64,000 nucleotides of DNA from an uncultured Lachnospiraceae bacterium (GCA_947176505.1 CAMWQW010000022.1:1-64000); one strand, 5' to 3'. Positions 1 through 8,767 are shown, counted from the first letter of the stretch. The notes: generated from the sequence alone by a model not told the origin. Numbers and translations: made by a program.

Positions 1-230
1 TTCTCCGGCTACCACCGATAGATCCACGAGCCTTCTGTTCGGCATCGTATGATGTGTAAACGAGTACAGTATATGTTTATGTCGGATTTTGACATATTGA
101 AATTTTCTGTATACATTGCCGCACATTGACACTTTTTACATGCTTTCGTATAATGAACATATTATTTGACTCAGTTTTTAAATTCTAGGAAAGACATTTA
201 CAAAAGACATAAAGAAATTGGGGTTTCATT
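1..230. other. Left-edge intergenic region
   Basis: No complete gene is visible before the recombinase. On the minus strand, bases 1 to about 75 are open in one frame without a good start or ribosome binding site, so they could be the edge of a divergent gene, but nothing recognisable can be read. A loose dyad (TATGTC at 78-83, GACATA at 91-96) lies upstream of the recombinase promoter. Confidence 0.4.
126..154 (+). promoter_or_regulatory. Consensus sigma-A promoter of the recombinase gene
   Basis: A perfect TTGACA at 126-131 and a perfect TATAAT at 149-154 are separated by exactly 17 bp. Transcription would begin near base 161 and leave a leader of about 70 nt before the start codon at 231. 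Confidence 0.8.
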
Positions 231-1205
231 ATGACCGACTTACAGACACATATGGCAAATTATTTGGAATACTGTCGATGGCAGAAAAGACTGGATGAGA
301 AAACGTTGAAAGCATATCAGATTGATTTAAAGCAATTTGACGAATGGCTTGAACCGATACAATATCCGTATGCTGCTGTCACACCGGCAAAAACAGAGTT
401 AGCCAAAATAACAGCAATTACAGAAATTACACCTCCGGTTCTTGAAGACTATATCGCATCTCTTCACCGAACATATAAACCTAAGTCAGTTAAGCGTAAA
501 ATCGCATCTCTCAAAGCGCTTTTCCACTATCTTGAATATAAAGAAATCATTGAACGTAATCCGTTTAGCAAACTTCAGATTAAATTCCGCGAACCCGTTA
601 TTCTTCCTAAAACGATTCCACTTCACACAGTTGAACAATTTCTTTCGACAATTTATACGCAGCGCCAAAATGCAAAAACCGAATATCAAAAGAAAACAGC
701 GCTGCGTGATGTGGCAGTTGCTGAACTGCTTTTCTCTACCGGAATGAGAATATCCGAATTATGTTCTCTTGCTGTCAGTGATGTAAATTTATATGACAGG
801 ACTGTTCTAATCTACGGAAAAGGAGCCAAGGAACGACGTATTCAGATTGGTAATGATGATGTAGTCAGCATATTAGAAACATATCGAGAGGAATTTCTTC
901 CGGAAATTCAAAACTGCGGACATTTCTTTGTCAATTTAACCGGTAACCCGTTAACTGACCAGTCTGTCCGCAGAATGATTCGTAAATACTGCTCTCTTGC
1001 TTCTATTGAACTGCATATCACCCCGCATATGTTCCGCCACACCTTTGCTACAAGTCTGCTCGAAGCAGATGTTGATATTCGTTATATTCAGGAAATGCTC
1101 GGACACAGTTCCATTAATATCACAGAAATATATACGCATGTTGCCATGGCAAAACAGAGGGACATTCTCACGACAAAACATCCCCGGAAGGATTTTAAGG
1201 TGTAA
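231..1205 (+). CDS. Tyrosine recombinase, XerC/XerD family
   Basis: Predicted site-specific recombinase that cuts and rejoins DNA through a tyrosine intermediate, like the Xer proteins that resolve chromosome dimers at dif. The N-terminal SAM-like core-binding domain (about residues 5-105) is followed by the catalytic domain. All active-site residues are visible: Arg in TGMRISEL (about 173), Lys in YGKGAKERR (about 197), HMFRH (about 266-270), His in LGHSS (about 292) and Tyr in EIYTHV (about 301). It is slightly longer than a typical Xer (about 300) because of extra residues near 45-65. It is a lone gene with its own promoter and no adjacent cargo or att-like repeat, so a housekeeping Xer is likelier than an integrase. 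Its 3' end overlaps the convergent gene by 11 bp. XerC and XerD cannot be told apart here. Confidence 0.88.
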   Translation: MTDLQTHMANYLEYCRWQKRLDEKTLKAYQIDLKQFDEWLEPIQYPYAAVTPAKTELAKITAITEITPPVLEDYIASLHRTYKPKSVKRKIASLKALFHYLEYKEIIERNPFSKLQIKFREPVILPKTIPLHTVEQFLSTIYTQRQNAKTEYQKKTALRDVAVAELLFSTGMRISELCSLAVSDVNLYDRTVLIYGKGAKERRIQIGNDDVVSILETYREEFLPEIQNCGHFFVNLTGNPLTDQSVRRMIRKYCSLASIELHITPHMFRHTFATSLLEADVDIRYIQEMLGHSSINITEIYTHVAMAKQRDILTTKHPRKDFKV

Positions 1206-2868
1206 CAGCAAAAGTATCAATAATTATAGGAATCCTTGCACCTGCACCCTCTATGGCTTCCTCCGGATAAGAATAGAATATGCACCATACAACGTCAGAG
1301 GATTCCATGAGTCGTACACGAGTGAGCAAATCTGCATCTTGTTTTGCCATTTCAAGTCTTCCGGACAAAGATTCATTGTCTATTATGAATCCTTGTGTAT
1401 CTGCCAATTCTTTTTCCATCTCTTCTATGTTCATACTTTCATGACGCTCAATCCAGAAACGAATCCGATTATTGTATGCGTACACCCATGTGTCCGTCGG
1501 AGTCTGCTCCCATACCGGAACGTTTTCATCTTCCGGATAAGGCGATTGATTAGGGATGTAGATGGAATAGCCATTTCCTACATATAGTTCGGCAGTTTCC
1601 TCTTCCGGTTCTCCTTCTAGGAAAAAGGTAAGTGTCGTAGTGTTATCAAGCGTTTGATTTTCTTCCGCTATCGGAGATTCTGAATTGTTGATATTGGAGT
1701 CTTGCATATTTGCATTATCTGTGTTTAAACTTGAAGCGTCTGTCTCATTCGAGAGACTTTGTACATTTTCGTTTACCACGTTCACACTTTCATTTTCAGC
1801 CAAAGTATCGTCCAACGCTGGTTTCTGAACGGAACATCCGATTAACACACTGAGACCAACCGTCAGAATTATTGTGAAGAGCAATATAAAAGCGCCATTC
1901 CGCTTTTTAACTCTCATCAGAAGATTATGGAAACGTTTTTTCATAATTTGTGTATTTTCATTAAGCTGTGTTGACATGAGAATCCTCCTCTTACATTTTT
2001 TGTGTAATGTTGTATATAGTATTTCTGCGTAAATCTTCCTTGTGTTGTAATCTTCGCCCAATACGACCCTTTCATCACAGGATAATTCCATATCTAAAAA
2101 GGCTTCCCTGCGCATGAACCAGACAAGTGGATTGAACCAATGTAATGCATTCGCTGTCACAAAAAGAAATTTCCAGCAGACATCATGACGTTTCAAGTGA
2201 ATCAGTTCATGTTTCAGAATAAAATACAGCTCCTCTTTCTCATAATCTATTTTCGGTAAAATTAAAAATGGATTGAGAAAACCAATAATCATCGGGCTTC
2301 CGGATACGGACGATCTATAAACACGCATTTTGTATTTCCGCTCAATATGCAGTTCCGTGTATAATTCGGCAATCTGTTTAAAAATATAACGATTATTGGG
2401 TGTGTTTTTAATCGGTACACCAGTCCTTATAAGCTGGCTTTTATAATACAGATAACTTCCTACATGTATGGTCAGAAAGCCGAGGCAGCCTGTCATCCAT
2501 ATGATTTTAAGTATGTCGAGAGGCGTAACACCATTGATTTTATCATCATGTAAAGCAAGAGGCTCAGATATTGTGTTTGGCAGTTCCATCACCAGACGTC
2601 TTGGTGCCGCAGTGTCCCTGTCCTGTTCCGATACTGCAGTCTCATATTGTGCGGAATCGGCATTTCTGTGTATAAGGTTGCCGATGTATTGTATACTTTC
2701 AGTATTAAATGGAAAAATTAACCGCAAAGCAATGAAAATCCAAATCATATACTTCCATTTTATAGAATAACGTTTATTCAAAAATGACGAAAAAAGAAAC
2801 AGAAGCACAATGATACAACCGGTCGAAACAGAAACATCTAAAACCGAAAGAAAAAGAATGTCTGACAT
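1195..2868 (-). CDS. BlaR1/MecR1-like M56 family membrane metalloprotease sensor
   Basis: Membrane-bound zinc protease of the BlaR1 type, expected to sense an extracellular signal and trigger loss of its partner repressor. Several N-terminal transmembrane helices precede a cytosolic zincin domain with HELIH (about residues 218-222) and a downstream SCDERVV motif. A further membrane helix ending in LIGC near residue 345 is followed by an Asn/Ser-rich linker and about 150 extracytoplasmic residues. That outer part has no SxxK or KTG motif, so it is not the penicillin-binding sensor of BlaR1 and the ligand is unknown. The start overlaps the stop of the BlaI-like gene (TAATG), as expected for translational coupling. 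Confidence is high for the family and low for the signal. Confidence 0.85.
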   Translation of the reverse strand: MSDILFLSVLDVSVSTGCIIVLLFLFSSFLNKRYSIKWKYMIWIFIALRLIFPFNTESIQYIGNLIHRNADSAQYETAVSEQDRDTAAPRRLVMELPNTISEPLALHDDKINGVTPLDILKIIWMTGCLGFLTIHVGSYLYYKSQLIRTGVPIKNTPNNRYIFKQIAELYTELHIERKYKMRVYRSSVSGSPMIIGFLNPFLILPKIDYEKEELYFILKHELIHLKRHDVCWKFLFVTANALHWFNPLVWFMRREAFLDMELSCDERVVLGEDYNTRKIYAEILYTTLHKKCKRRILMSTQLNENTQIMKKRFHNLLMRVKKRNGAFILLFTIILTVGLSVLIGCSVQKPALDDTLAENESVNVVNENVQSLSNETDASSLNTDNANMQDSNINNSESPIAEENQTLDNTTTLTFFLEGEPEEETAELYVGNGYSIYIPNQSPYPEDENVPVWEQTPTDTWVYAYNNRIRFWIERHESMNIEEMEKELADTQGFIIDNESLSGRLEMAKQDADLLTRVRLMESSDVVWCIFYSYPEEAIEGAGARIPIIIDTFAVTP

Positions 2869-3269
2869 TATTTTTCCTCCTCTTCATGTTCTGCTTCCAA
2901 ATAATCAAGATATTGGCGTAACTCTGTCAAATCGGAATCTTGAATCATTCGGCTGTTATATAAGGATGCTACCATATTTTGTAAAGAGTTATGGTACACT
3001 TTGTCCAGAAAATGCTTGCCGGCTTTCGGCTTATACTCGTCCTCTGAAATAAGCGCCGTGTATAGATTGACTCCCATAGAGCGATCACAGTTTACAAATT
3101 CTTTCGCAGACAATCTTGATAAAGATGTCATAAGTGTTGACAACTGCCATGTTCTTTGTCCATGAAGTTGTTTCAGAATATAATTGGATGTAACCGGCTG
3201 TTCACTATTCCAAAGTACCTGCATAATCTCCAGCTCTGCTTCTCCCAAGCTCTTGAATGAATTCCCCAT
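2868..3269 (-). CDS. BlaI/MecI/CopY family transcriptional repressor
   Basis: Winged-helix repressor of about 133 residues that should bind dyads as a dimer and be removed when the M56 partner is activated. The signature LGEAELEIMQVLW lies at the N terminus, and a C-terminal helical dimerisation region follows the wing. The ATG at 3269 is chosen because AGGAGAGG sits a few bases upstream. A longer frame reaching 3302 would run towards the operator array and has no such site. It is co-transcribed with the downstream protease gene. No beta-lactamase or PBP gene adjoins the pair, so the regulon may be only the pair itself or may lie elsewhere. Confidence 0.88.
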   Translation of the reverse strand: MGNSFKSLGEAELEIMQVLWNSEQPVTSNYILKQLHGQRTWQLSTLMTSLSRLSAKEFVNCDRSMGVNLYTALISEDEYKPKAGKHFLDKVYHNSLQNMVASLYNSRMIQDSDLTELRQYLDYLEAEHEEEEK

Positions 3270-3304
3270 AGTTTGTCCTCTCCTTCTTACGTGAATATAC
3301 ATAT

Positions 3305-3384
3305 GTATAATTTATTATACAAACGCATATTATATTATACAACAGCATAATCAATTATGCAACAGTATAATATATAATATTGCA
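3305..3384 (-). promoter_or_regulatory. Tandem BlaI-type operator array with embedded promoters
   Basis: Four units repeat with an exact 20-bp period, beginning at 3305, 3325, 3345 and 3365. Units 1 and 3 are clean 6-4-6 inverted repeats (GTATAA/TTATAC at 3305-3320 and GCATAA/TTATGC at 3345-3360), and units 2 and 4 are imperfect versions. Read on the minus strand, TTGCAT (3362-3357) and TATAAT (3339-3334) are 17 bp apart. A second set, TTGTAT (3342-3337) and TATAAT (3319-3314), also has a 17-bp spacer. The repressor would therefore cover its own promoter. Confidence 0.72.
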
Positions 3385-3428
3385 AAAACGCATGTTATTA
3401 AAAATACATAAAGTTATATTCTACATAT

Positions 3429-3463
3429 AAAAAAGACACACCTGAAATAACAGATGTGTCTTT
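3429..3463 (-). terminator. Intrinsic terminator of the cstA-like gene
   Basis: AAAGACACA (3432-3440) pairs with TGTGTCTTT (3455-3463), with an inner CTG/CAG extension. On the minus strand the stem is followed by a run of T residues, 36 bp after the stop codon of the transporter gene. Confidence 0.8.
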
Positions 3464-3498
3464 AAAAACTTGTCAAAAACTAAATCCGGTAAAAAGCC

Positions 3499-5172
3499 TT
3501 AATCGGCTTCCTTACCCCACAACACTTTACCGCCATCAATTAAAAGGATGATAGCTAAGATTACAATCGGAACAATAATAACATCCTGCAATACGTTTGT
3601 GAAAACTGCCGTACCGTCTAATCCGCCGCCCATCAGCGCAACGAGATTGTTCTTAAAGGAGAAGAACAAAGATACCAATGTCGCACATGCCATGAAAATA
3701 ATTGGAATATACAGCATCTTGTTATTTCTCTTATGTTTCTTTAAGTAGGTACCTACTGCAAGGAACGCAGGCACTGCAACTAACTGGTTACATGCACCGA
3801 ACAACGGCCATACCTTCTGGTAACCTGCCAGACAAAGTGCAAAACCACAAATTGCCGTGATGACTGTTGCCACATACATATTGTCCAATTTTAACTTCTT
3901 GCCAGTCTCTGTGCCTGCAAATAACTCTTGGAACATGAAACGACCAAGTCTTGTACCTGTATCCAAAGATGTCAGACAGAAACAGGAAACTGCCAAAGAA
4001 ATAATCGTATATGTAGCATTTACGGCACCATCCGGGAAACCGATTGTAGCAAAGAATCCGGAAATCGCTGATGCAAATACAACCGTTGGAGAACCATATC
4101 CCTGTCCGTTATTGTATTCCTGAGAAGCAAATAAACCGTCATGTGTCAGAGTTGCTACCGCAATCAAAGAAATCACTGCAAGCACACACTCAATCAACAT
4201 GGAACCGTAGCCGACTAACAACGCGTCCTTCTCATTGTCGAGCTGTTTGGAAGTCGTACCGGAACCAATCAGTGAGTGGAACCCGGAGATAGCGCCACAG
4301 GCAATCGTGATAAACAATGTAGGGAACAGATAACTGCTTCCTACATGGAAACCAATGAATGCCGGAATCTGAACCATCGGATGTGCTGCGAAGATACCAA
4401 TAACAGCTGCTATCATCATAAAATACAGTAAGAAAGAGCTTAAATAGTCTCTGGGCTGTAACAAAATCCATACAGGAGTTACGGAAGCAATCATAATATA
4501 GATAAAAACAAATGCAAGCCAGAAGTTCTTAGAAAGAACGATAGGGAATGCAAGACCGAGCGCTACACATGCTGCAAGAAGGATAACGCCTATTATGGAT
4601 GCTACTGCCATAGGAGCATTCTTTCTGTACACGAAGAAACCGAATGCAATCGCAAGCGGAATAAACAGCATGGAAGCTGTTGCCACAGAACCGTTTGCTT
4701 CGCTGCCGGTAAAAGAGCTTGCAACAATATCTGCAAATGCTGCGATTACAAGGAGTAATACGAGCCATGCGAATACGGTAAAAAGAACCCTGCTTTTACG
4801 CCCGATGTTTTCTTCGATAACCTCACCGAGGGATTTGCCCTCATGACGGATAGATACGAAGATGGAACCAAAATCCTGAACAGCACCGAAGAAGATACCT
4901 CCGATTACAATCCACAAGAAACACGGAAGCCATCCAAAAAACGCTGCCTGAATCGGTCCGTTAATTGGTCCGGCGCCGGCAATGGATGAAAAATGATGTC
5001 CCATCAGAACCGGTGTCTTGGCAGGGCAATAATCAACACCGTCTTCCAATTCGTGAGCCGGTGTCTTGCGGCTTGGGTCGATTCCCCAAGTCTTGGCTAA
5101 GTATCTGCCGTATGTAAGATAAGCAACTACGAAGATTACAATAGCCAATAAAATTAATACTACTGAGTTCAC
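3499..5172 (-). CDS. cstA: CstA family carbon starvation protein (peptide/pyruvate-type transporter)
   Basis: Polytopic inner-membrane transporter of the CstA family. Characterised members import peptides or pyruvate when carbon is scarce. The frame shows more than a dozen hydrophobic segments and the family N-terminal stretch with HFSSIAGAGPINGP (about residues 60-73). At 557 residues it belongs to the shorter Gram-positive form and lacks the long C-terminal extension of E. coli CstA. It starts with GTG at 5172, seven bases after GGAGG. It is apparently a single-gene transcript with its own terminator. No sensor kinase, regulator or catabolite site is obvious nearby. The substrate cannot be assigned from sequence. 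Confidence 0.88.
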   Translation of the reverse strand: MNSVVLILLAIVIFVVAYLTYGRYLAKTWGIDPSRKTPAHELEDGVDYCPAKTPVLMGHHFSSIAGAGPINGPIQAAFFGWLPCFLWIVIGGIFFGAVQDFGSIFVSIRHEGKSLGEVIEENIGRKSRVLFTVFAWLVLLLVIAAFADIVASSFTGSEANGSVATASMLFIPLAIAFGFFVYRKNAPMAVASIIGVILLAACVALGLAFPIVLSKNFWLAFVFIYIMIASVTPVWILLQPRDYLSSFLLYFMMIAAVIGIFAAHPMVQIPAFIGFHVGSSYLFPTLFITIACGAISGFHSLIGSGTTSKQLDNEKDALLVGYGSMLIECVLAVISLIAVATLTHDGLFASQEYNNGQGYGSPTVVFASAISGFFATIGFPDGAVNATYTIISLAVSCFCLTSLDTGTRLGRFMFQELFAGTETGKKLKLDNMYVATVITAICGFALCLAGYQKVWPLFGACNQLVAVPAFLAVGTYLKKHKRNNKMLYIPIIFMACATLVSLFFSFKNNLVALMGGGLDGTAVFTNVLQDVIIVPIVILAIILLIDGGKVLWGKEAD

Positions 5173-5234
5173 ACTAATCCCTCCTAATTTGATATATTTC
5201 TTTAGTGGTACTTTCTTATATGAAATAGATTACT

Positions 5235-5777
5235 CTATCCAATAAGCCTTTTTAAATCCATGAAAGTATCCCTATAAAACTTCGCAGATTTGCGTCCCAC
5301 ATAATTTGTATAAACCTTCTCATCTTCCATTGTTGCACATACAATATGTGCCTGAGAAAATCCTCGGATATTAAATTTGTAACCCTTCTCATATTTAAAA
5401 TGTCTGACAGCCTTCTGCATTTCTTTGGATAACGCATGTTCTGCAATTAGACTAATTGTCAAGTAGCTATACATATGACCTTCGGCTGGAAAATCTTTGC
5501 CTTTACGCACTAAAACCGGCTCCATATAATCTTTCACAACCGTATATGCTTCATCAATTAGTGCCTGATCAACCGTTTCCGCTATAATGAAAAGAATATG
5601 TTCATAGCTGTCAGAAGACCACATATTGGCTTCTCTCACCAGAACATACTTTTCGACATGTGAATAAAAATATCCATATGCAGGGTATTCTTTACCATGA
5701 ATGACATATGGCTGATATATATCAAAAGTACCTGAATATTTCCTCAACAGTTGATTCAGATAATCAGCAGTTTTCAT
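5235..5777 (-). CDS. Conserved protein of unknown function with two similar halves
   Basis: I do not recognise this protein. It is soluble-looking, about 180 residues, rich in Tyr and His, with no signal peptide or membrane segment. Two segments resemble each other: GKEYPAYGYFYSH (from residue 28) and GKDFPAEGHMYSY (from residue 93), a 65-residue offset that suggests an internal duplication. The ATG at 5777 is chosen because AAAGGGG lies just upstream, whereas the longer start at 5795 has no ribosome binding site. It lies upstream of the transporter gene on the same strand with a 62-bp gap, so joint transcription is possible but a functional link is unproven. Confidence 0.6.
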   Translation of the reverse strand: MKTADYLNQLLRKYSGTFDIYQPYVIHGKEYPAYGYFYSHVEKYVLVREANMWSSDSYEHILFIIAETVDQALIDEAYTVVKDYMEPVLVRKGKDFPAEGHMYSYLTISLIAEHALSKEMQKAVRHFKYEKGYKFNIRGFSQAHIVCATMEDEKVYTNYVGRKSAKFYRDTFMDLKRLIG

Positions 5778-5927
5778 TCCAATACCCCTTTGCATGATTC
5801 TCTTGTAAATATGTAAATATGCACATACCGTATTTTCCAGCCAAATAATATTGCTTTTATGACTAATAAAAATTTATCATATTTATGCGCAAAATACAAT
5901 ATTTATTAAGAAATTCTTTAGAAGGGG

Positions 5928-5949
5928 TTTAGAAATACTTTAGAAATAC
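5928..5949. repeat. Short tandem repeat, 11 bp x 2
   Basis: TTTAGAAATAC occurs twice in immediate tandem at 5928-5938 and 5939-5949, in the AT-rich spacer between the unknown gene and the rluD terminator. It could be a regulator site for the unknown gene or chance in AT-rich DNA. Confidence 0.45.
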
Positions 5950-5953
5950 TGAA

Positions 5954-6013
5954 TAAATAAAACCAATTATTTATACTGTCATTGCATGTTTATGCATACA
6001 TATAAATAATTGG
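5954..6013 (-). terminator. Terminator hairpin after rluD
   Basis: A 13-bp perfect inverted repeat (CCAATTATTTATA at 5963-5975 and its complement at 6001-6013) encloses a second small dyad (TGCAT/ATGCA). On the minus strand it is followed by TTTTATTT. It lies 19 bp past the rluD stop codon. Confidence 0.7.
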
Positions 6014-6031
6014 CTTATTGTACATAGTTGC

Positions 6032-6940
6032 TTACAAGATATGCAAAAGATGTTCAAAATATTCTGGTAACGGCGCTGTTACTTCTATATACTTACCGGT
6101 AACAGGATGCACAAAACCGAGAATCATGGCGTGAAGCGTTTGTCCGGACAGCCGATAAGAAGATTGATATCGGCTGTACACATTATCGCCTAACAGCGGA
6201 TGTCCGATACTTGCCATATGTACACGTATCTGATGCGTCCGTCCGGTCTCCAGTTGACATTCGATATAAGTATAATTTCTGAAACGTTGTAACACGATAT
6301 AATGTGTGACTGCTGACTTTCCGTTTATAGGGACGACCGCCATTTTCTTACGGTCTTTGGCATCTCTGCCGATTGGAGCGTCTACAGTGCCCTTATCCTG
6401 CGAAATAACTCCGTGAACAATCGCTCGGTATTTGCGAGTGATTGTATGTTCCTTAAGCTGCGTGGCAATCGCATTGTGAGCATAATCATTTTTGCATATA
6501 ATAAGAGAACCGGTCGTGTCCCTGTCAATTCGATGTACAATACCTGGACGCATGACACCGTTGATACCAGAAAGTTGACCCTTACAGTGATACATAACTG
6601 CATTGACCAAAGTGCCATTATAATGACCGGGTGCCGGATGAACGACCATCCCCTTCGGTTTATCTACAATCAGAACCTCCTCATCTTCATACAAAATATT
6701 AAGCGGAATGTCCTCAGCTTCTATATTAGGTTCTACGGCTTCGGGAATATCGAATAAAATCTCATCCTCTACTCGCAGTCGATAACTCGCTTTCTGAGGC
6801 TTACCGTTAATCAGTACGGCATTTTCTCTGATACACTTCTGAATATAGGAGCGGGATAAATCTGGCAGAGAATTGCTTATCCATTTATCCAACCGCTCAT
6901 CGTCCTCACCCAGTCCTATTTGATATATAAATGGTTCCAT
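6032..6940 (-). CDS. rluD: RluA/RluD family 23S rRNA pseudouridine synthase
   Basis: Converts uridines to pseudouridine in large-subunit rRNA. An N-terminal S4 RNA-binding domain (about residues 12-75, with RLDKWI) is followed by the catalytic domain with the family motif HRIDRDTTG, whose Asp is the catalytic residue (about 138), and GRTHQIRVHM near residue 230. The 302-residue length is typical. It is last in the run aroB-lspA-rluD, about 100 bp after lspA, the usual lspA-rluD order in Firmicutes, and ends at a strong hairpin. The exact uridines modified are inferred from RluD homologues. Confidence 0.9.
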   Translation of the reverse strand: MEPFIYQIGLGEDDERLDKWISNSLPDLSRSYIQKCIRENAVLINGKPQKASYRLRVEDEILFDIPEAVEPNIEAEDIPLNILYEDEEVLIVDKPKGMVVHPAPGHYNGTLVNAVMYHCKGQLSGINGVMRPGIVHRIDRDTTGSLIICKNDYAHNAIATQLKEHTITRKYRAIVHGVISQDKGTVDAPIGRDAKDRKKMAVVPINGKSAVTHYIVLQRFRNYTYIECQLETGRTHQIRVHMASIGHPLLGDNVYSRYQSSYRLSGQTLHAMILGFVHPVTGKYIEVTAPLPEYFEHLLHIL

Positions 6941-7041
6941 AAATTTTTCCTAATGCCCTATGATTGATATCTGTATTTCTGTTTGAACAACAAACAATCA
7001 CACTTGTTATCTATAACTCTTGCCTATATGGATAATGCAAG

Positions 7042-7569
7042 TTATTTTATTTCTCGATAACGCTTTTGTTTAAAGCTTATAAAATTCAAATCATTCTCCT
7101 TATAGACAAATAAGAGAAGAATTACAAGTGCTACGGTTGAAACAGTCACATAAATATCCGCAACGTTAAAAATCGGGAAATTAATTATTACAAAATAAAT
7201 GAAATCAACTACGTAGTCAAAACGTACTCTGTCAATCATGTTCCCGATTGCTCCGGCGGCAATCAAACTGAGTAAAAGATGCAGAATCCGATACTTTTTG
7301 TTGTCCGGTGTTTTAAACAATACATAGCCTATGACGCCTAATATCACGACTGCCACAAAAATAAAAAATACTTTTTGATTTTGCAGCATACCGAATGCTG
7401 CGCCCCGGTTCTCCAGATAATTCAACTCAAGAATTCCGTTAATAATGATATATGCTGGTTTATCCTTTAGATGGATTACAGCAAGATATTTCGTATATTG
7501 ATCTAATGCAACAAAAGCGATAATTCCTAATATATCCAATAATAAAACTAATTTCTTTTTAAAGTTCAT
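7042..7569 (-). CDS. lspA: Lipoprotein signal peptidase (signal peptidase II)
   Basis: Aspartic membrane protease that removes signal peptides from diacylglyceryl-modified prolipoproteins. Four hydrophobic segments are visible. The two catalytic motifs are present: NxxD within GNMIDR (about residues 109-114) and FNVADIYV (about residues 134-141), together with NRGAAFG near 54-60. The start codon overlaps the aroB stop (ATGA), so translation is probably coupled. The window encodes at least one likely substrate, the D,D-carboxypeptidase with a lipobox-like LSGC. Confidence 0.93.
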   Translation of the reverse strand: MNFKKKLVLLLDILGIIAFVALDQYTKYLAVIHLKDKPAYIIINGILELNYLENRGAAFGMLQNQKVFFIFVAVVILGVIGYVLFKTPDNKKYRILHLLLSLIAAGAIGNMIDRVRFDYVVDFIYFVIINFPIFNVADIYVTVSTVALVILLLFVYKENDLNFISFKQKRYREIK

Positions 7570-8675
7570 TCTTTTGCATCCTCATCGCTAAAATAGATTT
7601 CGCGGATAGCCTCCAATATCTCGTCATCAGTAACGGTCCTGTCAATTACGGCTTTACCGACTTTCTTAAGCAACACAAATTTAATCTGCCCAGCATCCAT
7701 TTTCTTATCGGATTTCGTCAATCGCAATATCTCATCAGGATCTATACAGTCTATGCTGATCGGCAGGTTGAAAGGTACAAACATATCGCGCACTTCATAG
7801 TATTCGTCCATAGAAAGCCAGTTATGCTTCCATGAAATATATGCGGCAGCAACCATACCAAGGGCTATACATTCCCCGTGTACCATCTCGAAATTCATCG
7901 CCTTCTCGATTGCATGTCCGATTGTATGACCAAAATTCAATAAAGCGCGGTCACCTTGCTCTTTCGGGTCTTTCTCGACAACCAGTTTTTTGACAGTACA
8001 GCTTCGTATAATCATTTCACTGAGTACATTCACATCTCTATCATGTATCTCATACATGTTTTCCAAAAGCCACTCATAGAATGCCGCATCTTTGATGAGA
8101 CCATGCTTCATGACCTCTGCAAATCCGGCATAGAATTGTCTGTCATCCAGCTCCTTTAAGACAGCAATATTCATATAAACAAGTTTAGGCATATAAAAGG
8201 CGCCTACCATATTTTTATATCCATCAAAATCTACACCGGTCTTACCACCGATGCTGCTGTCAGATTGAGCAATCATTGTAGTGGGAATCTGAATAAAATC
8301 TACACCACGCAGATATGTAGCCGCCACATAACCGGTGACGTCACCAACGACGCCGCCGCCAAGTGCGAGCAGAATATCTTTCCGGTCAAATTGCTCTTCG
8401 ATCAGCACACGGTAAATATCTTTGACGGTATCTAATGTTTTGTTGGATTCTCCTGCTGGAAAAGCATGAAGAACCAGCTTTTTGCAATGTCCGTCTAAAA
8501 TATTGCGTACGTCATCTCCGAATAAGACGGCAGTATGGGAATCTGCAATAATCGCTACCCTGCGATTCTCCACATCAAATGCCTGCAATTCACTTAAAAG
8601 AAGATCAAAACTATCGGTAAACACTATGTCATAACAAGGTTTCTTCTCATAATTAATTGTCATTCTCTCAGCCAT
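7566..8675 (-). CDS. aroB: 3-dehydroquinate synthase
   Basis: Second step of the shikimate pathway, converting DAHP to 3-dehydroquinate with NAD and a divalent metal. The nucleotide-binding region GGGVVGDVTGYVAATYLRG (about residues 106-124) and the following IPTTMIAQSDSSIGGKTG stretch are intact. The metal ligands expected in this family are seen in the LLNFGHTIGHAIE region near 245-257. The length of 369 is normal. GGAGG sits five bases before the ATG. It heads the aroB-lspA-rluD run. No other shikimate gene adjoins it. Confidence 0.94.
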   Translation of the reverse strand: MAERMTINYEKKPCYDIVFTDSFDLLLSELQAFDVENRRVAIIADSHTAVLFGDDVRNILDGHCKKLVLHAFPAGESNKTLDTVKDIYRVLIEEQFDRKDILLALGGGVVGDVTGYVAATYLRGVDFIQIPTTMIAQSDSSIGGKTGVDFDGYKNMVGAFYMPKLVYMNIAVLKELDDRQFYAGFAEVMKHGLIKDAAFYEWLLENMYEIHDRDVNVLSEMIIRSCTVKKLVVEKDPKEQGDRALLNFGHTIGHAIEKAMNFEMVHGECIALGMVAAAYISWKHNWLSMDEYYEVRDMFVPFNLPISIDCIDPDEILRLTKSDKKMDAGQIKFVLLKKVGKAVIDRTVTDDEILEAIREIYFSDEDAKE

Positions 8676-8718
8676 AATATCCTCCGTATTATCAAGTCTA
8701 AAAATATCTTAAATACAG

Positions 8719-8748
8719 GAAAACTTCCTGACAATATTGTCAGGAAGT
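8719..8748 (-). terminator. Terminator hairpin after sepF
   Basis: ACTTCCTGACA (8723-8733) and TGTCAGGAAGT (8738-8748) form a perfect 11-bp stem with a 4-nt loop, followed on the minus strand by TTTT. It lies 20 bp after the sepF stop and separates sepF from aroB. Confidence 0.75.
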
Positions 8749-8767
8749 CATCTTGTCATCACAACCT

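Noticed and set aside
464..480. CGAACATATAAAC as a LexA box in the recombinase gene
   Set aside because: It lacks the GTTY half, so it is not a dyad, and it is inside coding sequence.
231..1205. Recombinase as the integrase of a mobile element
   Set aside because: No att-like direct repeats, tRNA gene, excisionase or phage genes lie nearby, and the neighbours are ordinary chromosomal genes.
997..1587. 196-codon plus-strand open frame
   Set aside because: It is antisense to the M56 protease gene and the end of the recombinase, has no ribosome binding site and no recognisable domain.
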